From: CAZPZR01 sp964591105
GTDB taxonomy: Bacteria; Bacillota; Clostridia; Lachnospirales; Lachnospiraceae
DNA: 17,498 bases
Direction: 5' to 3'
Assembly: GCA_964591105.1 (NCBI GenBank)
Contig: CAZPZR010000038.1
Coordinates: forward strand, 1-17,498
Numbering within the stretch: position 1 is the first letter of the stretch; every line of letters starts with the position of its first letter. The notes under the pieces were generated by a model. It did no database searches and had not been told where the DNA came from. It was given only the letters and a program-made list of their open reading frames with translations. The translations under genes and the position numbers were made by a program. Below, piece by piece: positions 14,456 through 17,498 of this stretch.

Positions 14456-15334
14456 CTATAATACCTGCTCCAAACAGCGAACCGCATCTTCTGAAATATC
14501 ACATTCCAAACAATAGATTGGTACTTCTTTTCGCAGTTCTTCCAGCAAATCCATCACACGTATCTGAAACTCGCTGTCCCAGGCGTTGATTGTAATCTGC
14601 TCCATAATATCTCTCACCGCACGAAATCCTTGCAGTGGATACACTTTATTTTCCTTCGCCTGCTTTAACATAACAATCGCGCGAATCGGATATTTCTCAT
14701 TATGGCAGATTTCAGAACTTCCGCAAATCGGCCACCCATATGCCTTCCATCCGTCCGTTTCACGAATCAAAAGGGAACGGTCTCCATTAATTGTTCTCGT
14801 TCCACGATACTTTTCCCACAAGTCAGCCTGCGTAGATTTCCCTGTTCCAGAAGCTGCGGAAAATAAAACAGCAGTTCCGTCATAACACATATATGCAGAA
14901 TGCAGGAGCATCGCATCCACCTGAATCATTTCTTTTTCCAGCGCAAGCATCGCCACAAATACGGTATCGTACTGCATCCAGGAATCATAATTTCGGTCCA
15001 CCCACACTTGAGAAGTTCCATCCAATTTCAACAAAGAAACTGCGTACGCCTGTGGTACTCCATGCAAATTAATGCTGCGGCATTCTCCCTGTTCTGTCTG
15101 GAATACTTGAAGATTCTCACGAAGAGCTTCTTTCCCCGGAATTTTCTGTTCCTTTAATGCACGTTCCACCTGAACAATTTCATCTGTATATTCTATAAAA
15201 TAAGTTCGTTGGAGCGTTTTATCATCCGGCAAACTATCAACTGCAAATTTCTCAAGATTTTCAGGAATCTGCATTTTCTCTGGTATATGAAGCTCAATAT
15301 AAATTTCTCCCAATCGATAAATGCTTGTCCTCAT
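14456..15334 (-). CDS. HPr-kinase-like P-loop protein
   Basis: 292 residues from the ATG at 15334; a TTG at 15346 or GTG at 15340 in the same frame are alternatives, and GAGG upstream is better spaced for the TTG. The N-terminal 130 residues are not recognised. The C-terminal half is HprK-like: LLHSA with His145, the P-loop SAASGTGKST (159-168), INGDRSLL with Asp185, and WPICGSSE (201-208). The full HPr kinase/phosphorylase signature and its CcpA-pathway length are absent, so this is not the sugar-regulation enzyme. Relatives next to PqqD-type proteins include lasso-peptide kinases that phosphorylate a precursor peptide; assigning that activity here is inference. It abuts or overlaps the PqqD gene and is followed 13 nt later by the peptidase gene. 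Confidence 0.8.
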   Translation of the reverse strand: MRTSIYRLGEIYIELHIPEKMQIPENLEKFAVDSLPDDKTLQRTYFIEYTDEIVQVERALKEQKIPGKEALRENLQVFQTEQGECRSINLHGVPQAYAVSLLKLDGTSQVWVDRNYDSWMQYDTVFVAMLALEKEMIQVDAMLLHSAYMCYDGTAVLFSAASGTGKSTQADLWEKYRGTRTINGDRSLLIRETDGWKAYGWPICGSSEICHNEKYPIRAIVMLKQAKENKVYPLQGFRAVRDIMEQITINAWDSEFQIRVMDLLEELRKEVPIYCLECDISEDAVRCLEQVL

Positions 15335-15339
15335 TCCCA

Positions 15340-15627
15340 CTACCAACTTCTATCCTCTTTGCTGCAATCAATGAAGCCTGTCGCAAGCAACTGATTGATA
15401 AAATTGTAAGCATCCTGTCGGGCAGTTTCCTCATCAATTTCATATTCATCCAAGATCATCCCAATTAATTCTTCGAAAGAATCTACTTTTTCCATATGCT
15501 CCCAGATAAATTTTGCAGTTTCACTCATTGTGATCAATCCATTAAATTCCTGTGTTGTTGCCCCAGTTGGCACAAGCACACACTCTCCTGCAATTTCTCG
15601 CAAAATAAAGTCCTTTACAATTTTCAT
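15340..15627 (-). CDS. PqqD-family protein (RiPP recognition element-type)
   Basis: 95 residues with the PqqD winged-helix pattern: a beta-rich start (MKIVKDFILREIAGECVLVP), then FNGLITMSETAKFIWEHM (28-45), DEYEIDEETARQDAYNFINQ (60-79) and a final LLATGFI. Stand-alone PqqD proteins bind the leader part of a ribosomally made precursor peptide and present it to a modifying enzyme. No modifying enzyme of the radical SAM, cyclase or lanthionine type is visible nearby; only the HPr-kinase-like protein follows. The ATG overlaps the upstream stop as ATGA, and AAGGG lies 7 nt before it, so translation is coupled to the coiled-coil gene. Confidence 0.88.
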   Translation of the reverse strand: MKIVKDFILREIAGECVLVPTGATTQEFNGLITMSETAKFIWEHMEKVDSFEELIGMILDEYEIDEETARQDAYNFINQLLATGFIDCSKEDRSW

Positions 15628-16118
15628 GATCTATCCCTTTCTTCAATCGCCGCAGTGCCTTCTGTCTCCATAGCATCCTCAATTCGAACTTCCATCGCAT
15701 CCAGAAAATCTTCTTCTAATAAATTCTGCTGCAGCACTGTTATATTTTCCATAATCTGTGTAAATTCTGTCGATAATGTGCGCAGTGAATCTGAATACTG
15801 TCCCAGCATCTGAGAGCAATATTCCTTATATGCCGTTCTCATCTGTTGTTTCTCTGCCTCAGCATTCTTCTGTTCTTCAGAAAGAACAGCAATCTTCTTA
15901 TTCAACTCTCCTACCATTGCCTGTGATGCTCGGATACGAAGTTCATAGTCTTCCATAATTTTCTGCTGTTTTAACTTTTCTTCCTTCGCATATGCCCGAA
16001 ACATTTCCATCAGTTCCTGGATCTTTTCAAATACATCGTCTCGGTCATATCCTCCGAAAAATGTCTTCTTAATTGTCAAGTCTCTTACATAATTGGAAAT
16101 TTCCAATAATTTATCCAT
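15624..16118 (-). CDS. Coiled-coil protein with DivIVA-like N-terminus
   Basis: 164 residues, very hydrophilic and mostly helical. The N-terminal segment KKTFFGGYDRDDVFEKIQEL (18-37) resembles the membrane-curvature-binding start of DivIVA/GpsB proteins (FxxxxxGYDxDEVxxFL). It is followed by a long Lys/Glu/Gln-rich coiled coil (about 45-135) and an acidic tail. DivIVA-like proteins act as scaffolds at curved membranes; a scaffold role here is inference, and the full protein is not one I can name. GGAGG 6 nt upstream sets the start. It follows the other coiled-coil gene by 29 nt and overlaps the PqqD gene by 4 nt, so it belongs to the same transcript. Confidence 0.7.
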   Translation of the reverse strand: MDKLLEISNYVRDLTIKKTFFGGYDRDDVFEKIQELMEMFRAYAKEEKLKQQKIMEDYELRIRASQAMVGELNKKIAVLSEEQKNAEAEKQQMRTAYKEYCSQMLGQYSDSLRTLSTEFTQIMENITVLQQNLLEEDFLDAMEVRIEDAMETEGTAAIEERDRS

Positions 16119-16147
16119 ATCATTCCTCCGTAGTCTGAGCGTACACT

Positions 16148-16636
16148 CTACTCTTTTTCAGATTCAGGAATTCCAAATCCCACATCTCCAACTGTCTTTA
16201 AGAGTTCACGCATTCCCTGATGTGCTTCATAAAATGCTTCTAAGCGCTGGGAAATATCATTCCAGCGTTCGTCTGCACCCTTCTGTGCCTCTGCCAGCAT
16301 CTTCGCGCATTTTTCTTCTGTTTCGCGCTCTTTCTCTTCACACTTTTTCCATGTTTCATGCTCCATCTTCGCGCAGACTTCTTCTTGTCTCTCACTCAGA
16401 TGCTGAATATTTTCCAAATATTGCGTAGATGCAGCCTGTGCTGCCTCAAATACTCCATTTAACTGGAACGCCGCTTCTGCGAGCGTTCCGGCCTTATCAA
16501 TTGTTATTGTGCGATTTTGCAGTTTTTCTTGTAAACTTTCCACTTCTGCACGAAGCTTCTCAATTTCTTTCCCTTGTTCTACAAGAATTTCCAGCAAATC
16601 TGATCGTTTTAATTTTTTAATCTCTTTTTCTGTCAT
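16148..16636 (-). CDS. Coiled-coil protein of unknown function
   Basis: 162 residues, cytoplasmic by appearance (no signal or membrane helix). It begins KKLKRSDLLEILVEQGKEIEKL, continues with a Glu/Lys coiled coil (about 16-45) and a conserved-looking AGTLAEAAFQLNGVFEAAQ (49-67), then a second Glu-rich coiled coil with Cys in CAKM and CEEKE-type repeats (about 80-125). I recall similar Lachnospiraceae proteins next to sortase and pilin genes, sometimes called 'DNA repair protein' by automatic annotation; nothing in the sequence supports that name. GAGAGGA 5-6 nt upstream of the ATG sets the start. It is 13 nt downstream of the pilin gene. Confidence 0.72.
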   Translation of the reverse strand: MTEKEIKKLKRSDLLEILVEQGKEIEKLRAEVESLQEKLQNRTITIDKAGTLAEAAFQLNGVFEAAQAASTQYLENIQHLSERQEEVCAKMEHETWKKCEEKERETEEKCAKMLAEAQKGADERWNDISQRLEAFYEAHQGMRELLKTVGDVGFGIPESEKE

Positions 16637-16649
16637 TGTTCCTCTCCGT

Positions 16650-17498
16650 TTAGCACCATTTTCTCTTTCTTAAGATAAGCAGCGCCAATCCTAATGCTGC
16701 ACATCCGCCAAGCATGAATACAGAAGTTCCTATGCCGCCACTTTCTGGTAACTGATAAGATGTTTTGTTGATACAAGTTACTATTATATCCTGTTCCGTC
16801 AGTGTGCCGCTGATGGATGGACCTTCTGTCACAGTTTCTGAAGTTCCCACCTGATAAGTTGCATGGTATCCATCTGCATTTGTCTCACAAATTTCCCATG
16901 ATACATTCTTTGGCAATCCATAAATTGTCAAAGACTCTCCTGCTGCCAGAGTTACATCTGCTTTTCCATCTTCATCAAAAGTGATTTTTTCTGTTTTTCC
17001 ACCTTTGGAAATTGTAAATTCTCCTGTCACAGGGCTTCCTTCTTGAGAAAGTGTTATACTAAATGAAAATTCATCTTTGCGTTCACTTTCATCTGGTACT
17101 TCTAATACTTTTTTCAATGTCAATGTATAAAGCTGCTGATTTGTAAACGTAACCTTTTGATCCGTTACTTCCTTTCCATCTTTCCATACATGAACTACCT
17201 TTGCTGTAAGTTTTCCAGTTGTATCTTTCGATACTTCCGTTTCCACAACATAAGTTGAATCATCATATTTCGTTGTTAGATCACTGGAATCTATCACTTC
17301 AGATATCTTATAAAAATAATGTCTCGGAACCGTACCTACTCCCTTTTCTGTATAAGGAAGCGTAAATACGAATTCTTTACTTGTTTCACTCAACGTAACT
17401 TCTGTTGTCTGTAAGTATTCTGGGCTTACTTTAGTCTCTCCTGTGGCATCTGTAACCTCTACAAGTTTCATCGTGTAAGTATGCTCCTTACCATCAGG
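16650..17498 (-). CDS. Sortase-anchored pilin/adhesin-type protein (3' part; runs off the right edge)
   Basis: The reading frame stays open to the window edge (282 residues visible, starting PDGKEHTYTM), so the Met at 17471 is internal and the true start is outside. Two isopeptide-type domains are visible. The first (about 1-122) has YFYKISEV with Glu67 and ends VTFTNQQ (Asn120), like Spy0128/FctA pilin repeats. The second (about 124-246) starts LTLKKVLEV (Lys129/130), has WEICETNADGY (Glu205) and ends VTCINK (Asn244). Lys-Asn-Glu sets of this kind form internal isopeptide bonds. The C-terminus is a sorting signal: LPESGG (250-255), a hydrophobic stretch and RKRKWC. A sortase should link it to the wall or a pilus; none is in the window. 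Confidence 0.9.
   Translation of the reverse strand, partial: PDGKEHTYTMKLVEVTDATGETKVSPEYLQTTEVTLSETSKEFVFTLPYTEKGVGTVPRHYFYKISEVIDSSDLTTKYDDSTYVVETEVSKDTTGKLTAKVVHVWKDGKEVTDQKVTFTNQQLYTLTLKKVLEVPDESERKDEFSFSITLSQEGSPVTGEFTISKGGKTEKITFDEDGKADVTLAAGESLTIYGLPKNVSWEICETNADGYHATYQVGTSETVTEGPSISGTLTEQDIIVTCINKTSYQLPESGGIGTSVFMLGGCAALGLALLILRKRKWC

Noticed and set aside
14456..15334. True HPr kinase/phosphorylase (hprK)
   Set aside because: The P-loop region is similar, but the N-terminal domain and the HprK signature region are missing, and the gene context is PqqD and a peptidase rather than lgt or carbon-catabolite genes.
10305..15627. Possible complete lasso-peptide cluster
   Set aside because: PqqD and HprK-like proteins fit, but no B2 transglutaminase-like protease, no asparagine-synthetase-like cyclase and no precursor are present.
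16148..16636. 'DNA repair protein' label for the coiled-coil protein
   Set aside because: Only coiled-coil composition is visible, with no nuclease, helicase or DNA-binding motif; such labels usually come from coiled-coil similarity to SMC-like proteins.
1..17498. CRISPR arrays, insertion sequences, tRNA or rRNA genes, prophage
   Set aside because: I saw no regularly spaced repeats, transposase motifs, terminal inverted repeats, tRNA-like sequence or phage genes.

Overview
The window looks like a chromosomal segment of a low-to-moderate GC, Gram-positive Clostridia, most likely family Lachnospiraceae. The evidence is a T-box upstream of ileS, strong AGGAGG-type ribosome binding sites, a sortase-anchored pilin, an LCP cell-wall ligase, DHHW/DUF4358 proteins, and a PqqD + HPr-kinase-like pair. 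This is recognition from memory, not a database search. Every gene I can support is on the minus strand, so transcription runs from high to low coordinates.

Region by region, in transcription order. (A) 17498-13981: the 3' part of a sortase-anchored pilin-type surface protein with an LPESGG signal, two coiled-coil proteins (the second has a DivIVA-like N-terminus), a PqqD-family protein, an HPr-kinase-like P-loop protein and an S24/S26 (SipW-type) peptidase. These genes are tightly spaced or overlapping. (B) 13965-12058: a good sigma-A-type promoter, a leader hairpin and a fused ABC exporter. (C) 12050-6386: promoter, then a CpsB/YwqE-type PHP tyrosine phosphatase, a membrane-anchored Ig-like protein, two tandem paralogous fused tyrosine autokinases with YGx tails, and an LCP glycopolymer ligase, closed by a strong terminator at 6331-6373. 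This is the regulatory and attachment block of a capsule/exopolysaccharide locus; no glycosyltransferase, flippase or polymerase is visible. (D) 6350-2410: a four-gene cassette of SGNH hydrolase, DUF4358 protein, MBOAT acyltransferase and DHHW protein, which looks like an extracytoplasmic polysaccharide O-acylation machine, closed by a terminator at 2350-2377. (E) 2369-1: a promoter, an isoleucine T-box leader and the 5' two thirds of a type-2 (eukaryote-like) ileS that runs off the left edge.

How it fits together: blocks C and D plausibly regulate, attach and decorate a surface glycan, and block A supplies a surface fibre subunit. The least explained part is PqqD + HprK-like kinase + S26-type peptidase + ABC exporter. 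It has the parts expected for recognising, modifying, cleaving and exporting a ribosomal peptide, but no precursor peptide is visible in the window. At the regulatory level, two promoters (for block D and for ileS) each have their -35 hexamer inside the preceding operon's terminator hairpin, so the end of one operon and the start of the next share the same bases.
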